From NCBI GenBank assembly GCA_013407085.1, contig JACCGJ010001611.1, positions 1 to 64,000 of the forward strand: 64,000 bases of DNA, written 5' to 3'. The notes beneath the pieces are model-generated. The model did not search any database. It saw nothing but the letters and a program-made list of their open reading frames with translations, and had not been told where the DNA came from. Below, piece by piece: positions 23,700-36,300 of this stretch (the first letter of the stretch is position 1; every line of letters starts with the position of its first letter). Position numbers and translations under genes: made by a program. This DNA is from Atriophallophorus winterbourni (Eukaryota; Platyhelminthes; Trematoda; Plagiorchiida; Microphallidae).

Positions 23700-25580
23700 T
23701 TTTATGGCACGAATTATTCAAACATAACACACAACAATATTGGGAAATAAACTTATTTGGTTACTTTTCTTATATATTTTTAAATAGCAAAACATTTCGA
23801 GCAAAATACTTCGAAAAAGTAGAAAAAACTTTCAGCGCTCTACTTCATGTTCACTATTGAGATTGCATAGTAGGGTTCATTACCAAAATAAATGATAACA
23901 AGAGAGTGAATATTTAGACTTCATCTGACAACGTGTAACAGACTTGCAAAAGCAAGAAATACAAACATTTCAATGCGTGTTAATTCTACTTCACATTTCG
24001 GTTATCGAAATCTTGGCAGTTCTCTCCTGCTTGAAATTGGCGCTAAAGAATAACGTTGCCTACATTTTATTTTTATCCCTACTATAACATTTTTGATTAT
24101 ACAAATGGTATATTTGAATTACCTGGAAAAAAAGGGTTACCATGAATATATATTTGATTTCTGGAACTCGCTCTACCGATGTTGATTGTGAATGTACAGC
24201 GTAAGTAGTTGCATTTCTCATGATCCAATCATTTTCATATGAAAATACAATCTGATTCGGAAGTCACACTAACCCCCTAAACGTTCAGAGCGATAAGCAC
24301 TACCTAGTTGATCAGCAATGATGGCACTGTGTTAGCATGATCACTTTTCAGCGGTCAAAAACTACGCCAGCAACTAGCAAGTAAATACATTAAGCTTAAT
24401 TCAATAGCAGGCAAATCGTAATACGTAGGCATTCACAGGAGCTTCAAGAGCTAGATAGTGTTTGATGTATACTTAGTCGTGGACCACTCCATCTCGAATA
24501 TTAATACGAAAATTCTCCCGAAACGGTGACACCTGTTTTTATTTAATGGAAAGCGTCGTGTAGATCTTTTCCACAATACTTATTCCTTCTACGGATCTTG
24601 CTGCTGATCTAGAACAGGAGGGCCGTATGATATTTCGTATTGATTAAAAAACAATTGTGGTAAGGCAGGCATTTTTCGTAGATATCGATGTGTAAAGATG
24701 ATTATATTTTTGTGTCTAGATCAGCAGTCAGATTCATATGATAGATACGCTACAGATGTCTCAGTATACTCAGTTCAGCTCATTGAAAAAACCTTGCACA
24801 ATATGCACCATAATGCTATTTGAATTACAATTAATTACAGCAGCGAAAGCAGAAAATGTATTCTTATATTATTGAGATTATGCTCATATAGGATTCCAAG
24901 CGTCGAAGAAAAGAAGCCTCATTTGCTTATTGGAAGCTAATGCGAGAATACCTGCCTTCAAACAAAAATAATTGAAGTCTGTTCTGCATGTAGAATATGA
25001 ACTGCAACTCTCGGATCAGTTACAGATCCAAAAAATCACAAACGATAGACTTCTCCCAAAGCAGAACATGTGGGCTTGAAATTTTATGTACAGATCATTT
25101 TCGCCTGTAATAGTACGATTTTGAGTGGGCGATACATTGGGAATAATTAATTGCGAACTTGAAAGAGGTTTAATTTATAGGATTATTCAGTTTTCCATAA
25201 AATTACTAAAAATCGTTATAATGTCAAATAAGAGAAGAAATTTGTGATTTTGTGTATTCATTATTCTGGAATTGCCGATTTGGCTAAGAAAAATTGACCG
25301 AAACACGAGAGGGCTCGGGCATTTACTTTGCAGCCACTGCTCGTAATTTATGTTACACAATCCGCTCTCCATATTGGTTACTTACGAAACAACTCATCAA
25401 GTAGCGTGATGCAATTTAGTTAAGTTCCGTATATGTCAACAAGAATGCTTGAGATTTATATGTTGGCCCATTTAGTACGGTTTGCTGGAACCATCTTAGT
25501 TTGTCAACCAAAAACAAACGCATACGAGTTTTTGCACTTAATACTGATTACAGACAATAACTCACACAGGTAGAAAAAGC
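23700..25580. other. Gene-poor AT-rich stretch
   Basis: No gene is supported. Short frames such as 25,187-25,372 on the minus strand have no recognisable motif. Confidence 0.35.
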
Positions 25581-25585
25581 TTGTC

Positions 25586-25835
25586 TTACTCAATTGGCTT
25601 GAAATTACACGGCTCAAGAGCGCATAAGAATGGAGAATTTTTTTTCCCGTAATCGTATATTCCCGTGCATATTCCAGCAATAATATACTTGCTGCTAATC
25701 ATATCAATGGCACAGCCACCTCTTAATGCCAAGTTAAAGCTGCGGTAACTTGGTTCGTGTAACGCATTATTGCTGTCGGAAATTGTAGTGCAATAATGCT
25801 GAACGGGAAAATCCAAATATACCACGCCCCCATGA
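25586..25835 (-). other. Candidate exon or gene remnant with faint serine-protease resemblance
   Basis: An 80-codon minus-strand frame ends in a TAA. The last half reads RGGCAID, then KYIIAGICTG and KKNSPF, weakly like the GGPL ... W(v/y)xAGIxSWG ... KNxPGVY end of chymotrypsin-fold proteases. The catalytic Ser position would be Arg. There is no neighbouring exon I can join. This is a weak resemblance only. Confidence 0.2.
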
Positions 25836-26229
25836 ATTGATCAATCTAGCAGAAACCGGGCGTATTAAAAAGACGCTGTTCAAAAGCAATTAATCGAGGT
25901 TTGAAATTCATCTAAATTACAACTACAATACCGGCTAAATATTAATTACAGGGAAGATTTGAATTAGTCATGTTGAAGCGTGATTATTGTAAAATAGTCT
26001 ATAAATGTTTAATGAGTGTCGCAGCATGTTATGATTCAGTTTGCGGTTTAAACTCCCGAGAACCAGCAGTTTAAATAAAGTTTGAGGATCGGGATTAAAG
26101 TCAAATTGATACTCCAGTGACAGTGGTTCAGTAACTTTCATTGGGGCTGATAATGATCCACTTATCAGAGCATTACATTAGGTAGTCTGAGTTGAATAAT
26201 TATCGCGCAGATTTCGGAACGCTTCATAG

Positions 26230-26790
26230 GATCTAGTAACATAATTCAAAGTAATTCGAAGTTTTTAATGGACTAAAAATCAACAAGGACAACAATAACC
26301 ATAGGATAGTATAATTAAGATGTATGTGTATAAACAAGGTGAGCAATTTATATAAACAATATATAAGTAGTCGGGAAACGAATAATTCAATAAAAACTCG
26401 TCTATTTTTTATTTTATGCAAGCTAGGGAAGTGAGCAACACAGAAGGTAAAATTTTGCAAGTAAAACAGACACGGACAGAATAAAATACCTTTTACAGTA
26501 CCACAAGTAGGTTTTCATGATTCCGATAATTTCGCTTATCCCTTCGCGTGAATAAATCCTGTATGGGATGGTTCGAGATATGGAATGATTTTTAAAGTAA
26601 GATAAGGTCTCCTCTGGTTCGTCAATATGGAAAGTCGAAGGGATTCAGTTGATCTATCCTTTATTTATAAGGCTTGTGTCGGATGCCGGGAACTAGTTTT
26701 GTTGAGCGGTGAAAGATTCGCTGAATAAGTTCAACAATATTCTTGAGCCAAGGATACCACGGCTGCACACCGTATTTCATGACTGATCTG
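26230..26790 (-). pseudogene. LINE 3' end remnant, CR1-like
   Basis: On the minus strand, YGVQPWYPWLKNIVELIQR at about 26,782-26,725 is followed by RSTKLVPGIRHKPYK and later RTRGDLI, which is the usual C-terminal order of CR1-type reverse transcriptases. In-frame stops interrupt it. The AATTCAAAGTAATTCGAAGT sequence near 26,247 recurs at 59,562-59,585, suggesting a shared 3' end. Confidence 0.65.
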
Positions 26791-27179
26791 AAGTATTGTT
26801 CATTAACTTTGGGAATATCTTGAGCGAAAATTTAATAAATACTCATTTGAGTAGATTAATACAAGTGTTGCTTGTTTAATGGCAGTGTTAGTTTAATGTG
26901 ATGTTTTTATACTGAACCCACATTGAGAAAAATCCTTATGGATTCATCAGAGTTTTGTCCCTCGATTACTACGATAACCGACCGAACCGGGAGCTGCGGT
27001 TTTCAAATGATCTTTGGTACTCTGACTGAGTTTTAAAAAAAAAATTTTGAGTTTCAGGCCACATAAAAGCTCACGGAATTGGAAAAAATTGGTGACTGGA
27101 TAACATGAATGAAATGATCGAAGTGAAATTAATTTATATAGAATCAATTACGCAAGACTTTAGTGATGTGTTAACTTAA

Positions 27180-28760
27180 TTCTGAAAAAGGGAGGGTAGC
27201 GAACCTCGACTTCTGCGCGAACTCTAGCGCCAAAATGAAGGAAGCTATTCAGGAGATTACCAAACGCATGATTGCAGGAGAACAAACTTGCGCTTTGTGG
27301 ATTTTCGTATTGTGAATTTCAGCGTAAAAATTCACTATAAAACTCTGACGGTATGCCTTATAGGGTTGGAAGAAAACTAATTCAACAACAGAAGCTTGGG
27401 AAACAACTGAATAAACACTTTGAGAGATCAGTCAAGAAATTCCAACGTCCATTAGGATGACGGAAACTTGACATTATCCGGGATGATAACGCCAAACTGG
27501 CCTTACCTGGGTATAGAATCATTCGTTCTGATCGATTGGTTACTAGAATTGATGGTGAGGTTGCGCCATACACTCAGTAGTATAGCTATGCTACAGTGTT
27601 GGAGCACCACTAGCAAAATGACGGTCTACTCGAAAGTTTATGGTACCGTATAAAGACTACCGTTTTTTGTCATAATATGTATCTTATATCATTTGCATCA
27701 TACACAGGCAGATACACAGACATCACAGATATGTGAGTACTGTTATATACAAACTGCTTGATAGCGGGAGATTTCAATGCTACTAACATTGTTTGGGTTC
27801 CGCTAGAGAAACGCACTAGGTCATTTGAACGGGACCTGTTTGAATCTGATAGTTGAAACGTGTAGCATGTCTATCATCGAACAGATCGGTTATGGTATTC
27901 ACTCCAACGATATCCCATGTTAATCAGTTTCAAACGAAATAGATTGTAGTAATTATTTCACCTTATTTTTTCTATGGAGGCGGAACAGTGACTGGACATT
28001 AGACGAAATTTTTGAAAGGAATTTCGGGAATACGGTCTCAGATACGGTACGTGTCGTTACCAAACAATTGACTTATTCATTAATCATTCACCTAATGTTA
28101 AGTATAGTTAAAAGGCAATCCGGAAAATTATTTGGAAACTTATAATTGAGTTGACGTGAGTTGAAGGTCCACTTATGTTTGGACTTATGTATGACCCAGA
28201 AAATTTTATCGCAAAGTCCAATACTGTGATCGTTATTTTCGCCTGAAATATTCCAGACTACGAAAAATATTGGTGAGTGATGAATATTTGCACAGCATAC
28301 AAATGCAGCAAACATTTGTTTGACGAACAGCAATTGGATGAAGTGTTTAATAGTTCATGAAAACACTTATACAGATAGAATCGCTACAACGGCAGCTCCG
28401 TACATTCTGAGACTAGATAACAAACTGTTGGTAGTAATTGATTAGGAGGGCCGAGCGTTGAAGCTTTCTTATATGGTGCCCCCGTTGTTGTGAACAACAA
28501 CAGGGATTAATAAAATTAGCTCAGGTGTAGAAACCAACTCCTAGCGCGAGAATTCTGGTCATCGTCGACTGATTCTGCTCAACCATTTGATTTTGCTTAT
28601 ATTGACATTATTAAGGCGTTCGACCGTGTGCCACATCAACGACTGCTCGTCTAATTGGAGAGCTTTGTTAATATAGGTTGTCTTTGGAAGATAATAAAGA
28701 CAATAATCCACATTCGGCAATTATATTGCTAATGTTTCCTACGTTTATCTTCACAAATGT
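27180..28760 (+). pseudogene. LINE remnant with endonuclease and reverse transcriptase pieces, plus strand
   Basis: In different frames I see PGYRIIRSDRLVTRIDGEVA (about 27,506-27,565), LIAGDFNATNIVW (about 27,762-27,800), and DFAYIDIIKAFDRVPHQRLL (about 28,590-28,649). These correspond in order to an AP-type endonuclease and the start of the reverse transcriptase palm. Stops and shifts are frequent. The rest of the reverse transcriptase is not recognisable downstream. Confidence 0.65.
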
Positions 28761-28769
28761 TGTTCCAAT

Positions 28770-29990
28770 GTTAGAATTTGAGTTTCCAATGTCGTACCTA
28801 CAGTATAGAGCGAAATTAATTAAATAGAAGGGTACATTGACGAGTACAAAAATGGTGCATATAATGCACCACTTTACACAGTAAAATAAAAGGAACTTGG
28901 TAAATAATTACCCACTAAATCTTAGAAGGGAAATTTTCTACTTGCTCATTATCCACCACATAATACCCGGTCAATGTAGTGACGAGTTATTTTTCTTCTT
29001 TTTGAAGGGCACACCGAGCCAAGCCTTTGTGAGCCGCATCTCTTGCTATCAGCAACATATTGCAGGAAAACCTCGGGTGAATAAATACTGTCCAGTGTTG
29101 CACAGCTTCCCGGTGATTTCAGGCTAAACAATATCCACTAGGTGCGTGAACTGTATTTCTGATCTTGCTGCAATAACCTCTTCCGGAAGTGCATTGCACA
29201 ATATAAAAACTCTTGCTGACAGCTTGACTCATTGTGTTAGGTGTTGTGTATTTCGTTTTTTAGGGTTAAGAACATAGCAACTGTTACTTGAGCCTGTCAC
29301 AGGAGGGGAAAACTCGCGATGTTCATCACAGTATGATTCTAGGTTCCCAGATTTTTCTAAATAGTATGACCGCCAATGATTCTGACAAGAAAGTGGGCTG
29401 TGAAATACTATAAGACATGAGGTGAATAATGAAAGCATGCTATTCAACCTAGTAGTAAATTCGTTAGCGGATGAGCTCCTTTTCTCAACGCCGGAGCAGT
29501 TATTCAAAAGCCCTCTTGATCAATATCTCTTTGGACGCTGGGAATTGAACCCCTGAGCTATGTAGTGGAGATCATCAGCTCTTAGAGATCTCCGGGTCAC
29601 TTAAAGTCAACCATAATTCAGTTTGTGAAGAAGCTCAAATGGAATATCATGTCGTCTGTTTTCTTTCTAGTAGAAGAAGATATTCTCACTGAACGATTTG
29701 CGGCAGCAATAAACCACAATGAAAAATACTATATAGAACACCAAAAACATTACTTTTATATAATTAAGAAATATTAATCATTTAAAACAATATTAACTTA
29801 TTTTGATATAAAAATGTCAAAATGTTTTCAATAAACTATTTTATATTTCATCCTCGTGCGCGCGGCGGTTGAAAGTGCTCGTTTATTTATGTTGACAACG
29901 TTATTCTGTTGGAACAATGTTTCGTGTTTATTACATCTATTTTTTATACAATTCATCGAAACGCGTCACGTAGTGTTTGATCCCATTCTT
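28770..29990. other. Spacer upstream of the Patched gene
   Basis: Presumably contains the Patched promoter and 5' UTR. A minus-strand tRNA B-box-like GGGGTTCAATTCCC is at 29,540-29,553 beside a TAGCTCAG stretch, suggesting a degraded tRNA-derived SINE. The last 170 bases before the ATG are AT-rich, with one GC-rich patch (GTGCGCGCGGCGG, about 29,856-29,868). No exact Gli/Ci site was seen here. Confidence 0.3.
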
Positions 29991-29993
29991 TAA

Positions 29994-30309
29994 ATGGTTG
30001 TTACTGTGGATGGCAGGGAAGATTCTACGGACACATATATTACTAACGCTACATCTGGACCACCGCATGAATACTCTTCGGATACCAACCAAACTGAAGC
30101 TCGCTGTTCCATTACTGGAGGAATTTTTAGAAGCTGTCCGTGCTACTCCTCATTTCACTCGTGGTGGCATTGGAAATTCTATCAACTGGAGTCTATTTTA
30201 CACCGTCATCATTGGAAAGTTATTTTCAGCAGTTTATTGTTGGCCCTATTATCCCTTGGCTTGAAATTCGTAGTTGTAGATACTGATTTCGACAGTTTAT
30301 GGATTGCAA
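29994..30309 (+). CDS. ptc: ptc exon 1: N-terminus and TM1
   Basis: Residues 1-105. ATG preceded immediately by in-frame TAA. TM1 is VIFSSLLLALLSLGL, followed by DFDSLW, which matches the ELW after TM1 in relatives. Ends in phase 1 at A|GTGAGT. The cytoplasmic N-terminus has NAT and NQT sequons of no expected use. Confidence 0.88.
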
Positions 30310-33300
30310 GTGAGTTTTAATTCCGTTTTTAGTCTTTTTAAGAAAACGTCAAGACGCTTCTTTGTTTAGATGCATTGCTTTTTGATTTGACACTTTCATT
30401 AGCTAAGCAGCGTAATATTGATATCAACATGAGATTCAAGCTTTTCCTTTTTATATTTTATCTGCTTAATCTTTTAGTATTTAATATTTGATCAGTGTGG
30501 GGATCGTAAAATCGGTCCGTCATAAATATTTAGGTCTAGTTAATATGAAGTGCTCTGAATTTTATCTGCTAACCAATTCATTTAATCATCAATCAAATTA
30601 TCATTAAGCTCATCCAAGGTTAATACGTGAAACATCCAATTGAGTATATATTTATATATATTTACGTGAACCAGCAAAAACCATTATCTGTTTGTGAGCT
30701 CAAATGGTGAAAAATTGATGTTGAACGAAATATTCTTAAACCACATGTACATTTTGTATTAACAAGCGGTCCATTAAATCACTGACCGTTGATCTTTGAC
30801 CCGTGATAATTTAAGTATCTATCACGGGGATTGAATAACAGAATTCAAAATTTTTATTCGCGCAATTGTGCAGTACATCACTGCGTAGCTAACATCGTTT
30901 TTATGAATTTTTCATGGGGAATAATTTGCAGCCGAGAGTACATGCAAAACCTAATGCTCTGGCAACTTTAATGTACTCTATCAAAACCGCGACTGCCTGA
31001 CCCAAAGCTTGTGGTAACATCTACTACGGCTTCTAATTTTCATACTTTTTCCGTGTCTGTGTAGCCTGACACTATAACAGCCAACAGAAAGTATCACGGC
31101 TGATATAGCCAAGAGCGATATAACGAAAAGTCCCAAAGAGCGTCAGTTAATGAAGGCAGTCCATCTAAAGGAAAAGAATTCTCATAACAAACCGCGGCGT
31201 TTTCCGGGTTAGTTCACCGTGAAAGATTGAGAGAAAATATCGGGGTTGATTGGTGGCGATAACATCTTTTTGTCGAATACTGTTGGCTTATTGGTTGTAA
31301 TTGAGAGCGTCACGGCTAGAAAATGCAATCAAATACCTCAAATTGTATCGAGGGCATCGTTTGTAACGTTTGAGGTCTCGTCCCGTACATGTGAGACATA
31401 AACGTAGCCGGTCAATCTACCTGAGACAGTCTCGCAAACTTAGTAGTAAATCAACAAGAATAGCAATTTGATTGTCCACATGTCTGTGATTCCCAGCATG
31501 CATACTGCTTTTCAAATCATTTTCAATGACAGCTAACTTAATTACATCCTTCTAGGCCGTCATCATGAAATCCGGAAAGCATCGACCGGGCATGTCAGAT
31601 TCCCAGTTTTAAAGCCGGTATCTTTCTGTTGGCATCTTCTTTAGCTAGTTAGGAATAATACAGCCTGCTTTTCTATTGCCTACTATTCTACATACACACT
31701 CTGAGGTTAACAAAGGGCAATTCATTAACTTGATATGCGCGTAGACGTTGAATGAGTTCTGAAAATCTTGCACCATCGAAAGCACCCCAAGGCACTGAGC
31801 TCTATGTAATCGAACTATAGCTATTCGTGTTCCAGTTTTATATTCCAGAAAAAATGGAATGCAACAGCCTTTTTATCTGTGGGTTAAGATGTACCCGAGG
31901 GAGTCAGCAACTGTTTTCTTTCCACGACGATAGGAAAATGGAGTATCCTGGCTAATATATTTTGACAATGATATCTTCGTCACATTAGCCGAAAAAGTAC
32001 AATTGTGAACTGCATAACGGGAGTTCGGCTGTGGAATTTTTATTAAGGTTGACCTGCGAATCCTTTTTCATGATTAGCTATAACCGCAACGCATCGGAGG
32101 TTTTAATTACTGTTTTGCTTTCTGTAGTCAAACCATTTTCATAGACTTATGTGCTTTATCTGCCTGAACGAACTGCTTTTTTGTCTCCGGTCACTGGCTG
32201 TCGCAGCTTCCCCATGTAATTGCAGTCAGTCACGCCGAGTTACAGGATCTGCTACGAAAGACAGAAGCTGTACTTGGTTGTTAGAAGCTAGATAATGCGC
32301 ATGCCTTTAGCGAATTTATGTTATTGGAAGACTATACCTATAACCTCCACGTATGTGACAGTATGGAGCTCCGATAATGATGAGAGATGGTGGTGTGGGT
32401 ATACTAAATCTTTTCGCTTTACCATAAGCAGCATTTTCACTATTATCCCCGATATAACTTCAAGTCTCACGGAAACTAATCGTGTTGTCTCCAGCAGATG
32501 ATTAGAAATCGCAACAAGCTGAAAGTGGAATAAAAGTGTACAAAATGTTGTCATCATCCTAACACTAATCTTTGTAATTCCATGCTTCCACCACCAGATG
32601 TATCTAAATGATATAAAACCGGCACTAGACTGGATTTCATAGTATATTAGCAACAACATGTTATTGCTCAAAATTTTCATCAGTGCTATGGTAATTTGTC
32701 AGTATTTTATTGACGACTTAAGCTTTGCGCGATAGATGGATCGAATGTTCTTTTGGTTAAAGCTGCTTAATGTATACCTGATTAAAATTTCAAAAAAGTT
32801 GAATGCTAGCAGATATTCATCGTCGTCATTATCGTCATGGACAGCGTCTAGGCCTGGGCAACCTGACAGTATCTCAGCCCACGTGCAGTCTCTGACTGTA
32901 CGGCACTTTGCCTGGATCAGGCTTGTGCATTCATTCATTCATTCATTCATGGACAGCGTGACGCCGGTAGCAAGTCATCATCATCATGAAGCACAAGTCT
33001 GGAGCCAGACAAAGTGCCAAGCAATATGAAGCAGGAAAAGCAGATAAGCAAGCGCGTGGAAAAGGGAAAGCAGGCAAGCGGAATACGCAAAAGCAAATAC
33101 ACAAAAAGCAGCTTGTTTTTGTAGTTTCACTGCATGCGATTTTTCGGGTTTTTTGTTTTTTTTGTTTTTTTTATGTAAAATAATACCGAATAAAAAATTA
33201 TGACACACATAATAAAATACACTGGCGCCACTGACTTCGGTTTGTAGCCATATCGCGTAAGGTTTCCAGCCAACTATTAGGTGGAGCTTTTGGACCCCAC

Positions 33301-36300
33301 CCAGGCAAACGAATACGCCCAACTGAGCCTAGCGCTACGGTGAGTTTCTTCATCCCAACGCGCCACGTCATGGACTTGCCACCCGATCTTTGCTCCCAGC
33401 TTCTGTCAGGCTCTGCGAATAAGGCGCGATACGGCAAACGGTGAGTAGGCATTCTTAAAACATGTCCCAACCATCGCAAGCGAGCAAGTATCAGCATTTC
33501 TCTCAGTCCGTGGCCATCTGGTCCTAACACCCGGTAGCAAGTACCAAGTGTTTAACTGCCAAGTAACGATAAGATTTTAAATATGTGGCTAAAGATGGAA
33601 ACCAAATTCTACTGAAACTGTGAAAGATTATGCACAGACAAACTGGAATGAGGTATCTACTGTCATGTTGCCAAGGGCTAGACAGTTATATTGTATGCGC
33701 CAGAATTCGTTAACTCATTCCACGTCTGGTAAATGATATAAATGCACTGGCGTATTCGAAATTGTTAATAACGATGGCCGTCCCATTTTTGCAAGCGACA
33801 TAGTAGCGGTCGCATTCACAAAGGTTACTGACTGTATTGACGGTGATTGGTTCAACATGCAATACATACGTTGTCACTGCTCATTGTAGCGGTAAGATAG
33901 ACGAATAAATGAAATGAGTACTAAACAGAAAGAACCAGATTTAACACTTCGATTGTTCAAATCACTGAGACTAATTGTTTCTCGAGCTTCATTTAGTGTC
34001 AACAGAAACCTAAGGATTACGTTTCAACATCAAAATCAAGTGATGTAATTTTCCACGGAAAATTGAAACGGAGTCCGAACTACATGGTACTTAAAATTTA
34101 GATCGATAACGCGTACGTTGCATCCACCAAGTATGAGGTAGTCACAAAAAACCAAAATTTATCATGAGTTGTCACTGCGATGACAATTCAATCGGCCATC
34201 CATATCCATTTTATTACCAGATGGATCACTGCCAATGGATAGCTTTCAGCGTTCGGTAGGGCTGTACGACCGAAAGAAGCATAACGACTGATATTCTGGG
34301 ATTAAACCAAACTTCCTGTTAGCTGCAAGGTATTCAGCCGTTTTCTATGCATTGCGCGGAAGCCACTTTTGATGTATATTTTCTAGATGTTGATTCTGAC
34401 GATCCTTGTTTCATTGGTCTCTCTGATCGGGAGTAAAACCGAAGGTGCACCGGAATATATAAAATCTCACCGCTGTGTTAAATTTGTTTTTCGCTCGAAA
34501 TTTCAGTAAATCTAACTGTCGACGATAAGCTTGCCTGTTAAGCTTATCGTTTGTTTAGTAAAACTGTGTGCCTTATCGACTTGAGGTCGACGAGTGTCAA
34601 AATGAATAGGAGAAAATGACAAAAGAATGACTTTTATCGCGCTATTTTCAGCGATTTACTGGTACGGTAATTTTTGTCCGGCTTTATACCCATATTTTAC
34701 GAGCAACATAATAATATTTTTTCTCATCTTTAAACGCCGTACATTCCACTGACCATACTTAAGCTGAAAGTTGTGAAAAATAGTCATGGGTATCATTACC
34801 TCTCTGCAGATTTACCCTGAAGACTCTTTGCACCATTTTTTTCTGAGCTCGCACAGCCGGAAGATTTATACCCGTTCATTAGCGAATTCATCTGAAAATG
34901 ACCACCCTTTTAATGTTTGGCCTGACTTTCAAGAGTTTAGGAGGTTGATTTGATTTCATATTGTTGTTTGGGTTGCCTAACCACCACCACAATTCCACAC
35001 GAAAAAAGTTTCGATGTGTTGTTCGTGCGACATGTGTTTTATATTTTTAATAGGTACCAATGAAATATAATATCAGATCTGAAGCCTCTATTTGCATCCA
35101 CCATCATATGAGTTGCAAGCATGAATTTAACTGAAATATTGCATAGATTTTTTGATTGCGGTGTAATCAATGATGTGGCTTTCTTAAAACATGTTCCAAC
35201 CATCGCAAACGAGCATGCATCAGCATTTCTGTCAGTCCCCTGCTTCTTCATCCTAACACTCGCTTGCAGACATCCGTAAATATCCAGAAAGCAATTACCC
35301 ATGAGGAGATTATCTTAGACCTTGGTCACTGCTTGGTAAAATTAAAAAGATAATCCCATCAACATCTGTCTTGACGTTAACAGTACTTTGAGAATCACAT
35401 CTCCACGTGAATTAATTTCGCTACATATAAAATCTCTAATTTCACTTATGCAAACCCTCGATCCATTATCAATTGGCTCTGTGATCGTACATCAGGCAGC
35501 ACTGAATCCACATCATTCAACGGGAGTCATTACAAACATGCATCACAAGTACACAGCAGGTGGTATGCTTTGTTGCATGTTCACACTTGCTTGAGACCAC
35601 CTACTGCGCGATTCCGGTGCAGATCACAATTGTTCAGTTCAATCACACACACCGACCTTCATATCCAACATTCTATTGCATGCCTTAAACCTGATGACGC
35701 CCTTTGTAATGCCAAATGCACACATTCGGCGCCAGCTGTCCACCCACAGGGTTCTCTGTGTGTTAATCACATTATGGTGCAATCTTCTGCTACAATTTTC
35801 CAGTGCCTTGTCGTATCGAAAATACTTTGCAATTGATTCGGATGCTACGGCACGTTAGATGGATAAATTCAATAACTCCATTGAATATTTTTCTCCCGTT
35901 TAAACATTGTAAAAATATACTATATCCAGCGTATTGTAAACATGTAAAATGCGAAAGTACGAAATGGCGCGTATTGAAACCGCGAAATCTTCCATTAAAG
36001 TCCTTATGATGCATAACAGGGATAGCCACATGGTAGCTTCCGTGCTTATGTCGCTCTACTTGCTCACAAAACTTGATTGAATGAAATGTTTGCTCCGAGG
36101 TGCAGGCAACTTATCACAGCTTGTTTGTGCTTAATTTTCCTTAGATTCCATAGTTTTTAAGCCTTGTCTATTTAGAATTTTATCGTTTCATCATTACGTC
36201 TCATTTGCACACTCGGCTTGTAGCCGTTGTAATTCTGTCCGTAACAATGATGATGACTTAACTGGTTTTTCCTGGTAATATAGTATTATATTTGGTTAGG

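Noticed and set aside
29754..29768. TATATAATT stretch upstream of ptc as a TATA box
   Set aside because: The region is generally AT-rich and many similar strings occur; no start site evidence supports it.
29977..30264. Overlapping 95-codon frame in ptc exon 1
   Set aside because: It begins with TTG and does not match Patched. The frame from ATG 29,994 carries TM1 and the LW motif and splices in phase.
34517..34590. GTCGAC, AAGCTT and similar sites suggesting cloning-vector sequence
   Set aside because: The order does not match a polylinker I know, and the flanks are ordinary AT-rich intron sequence.
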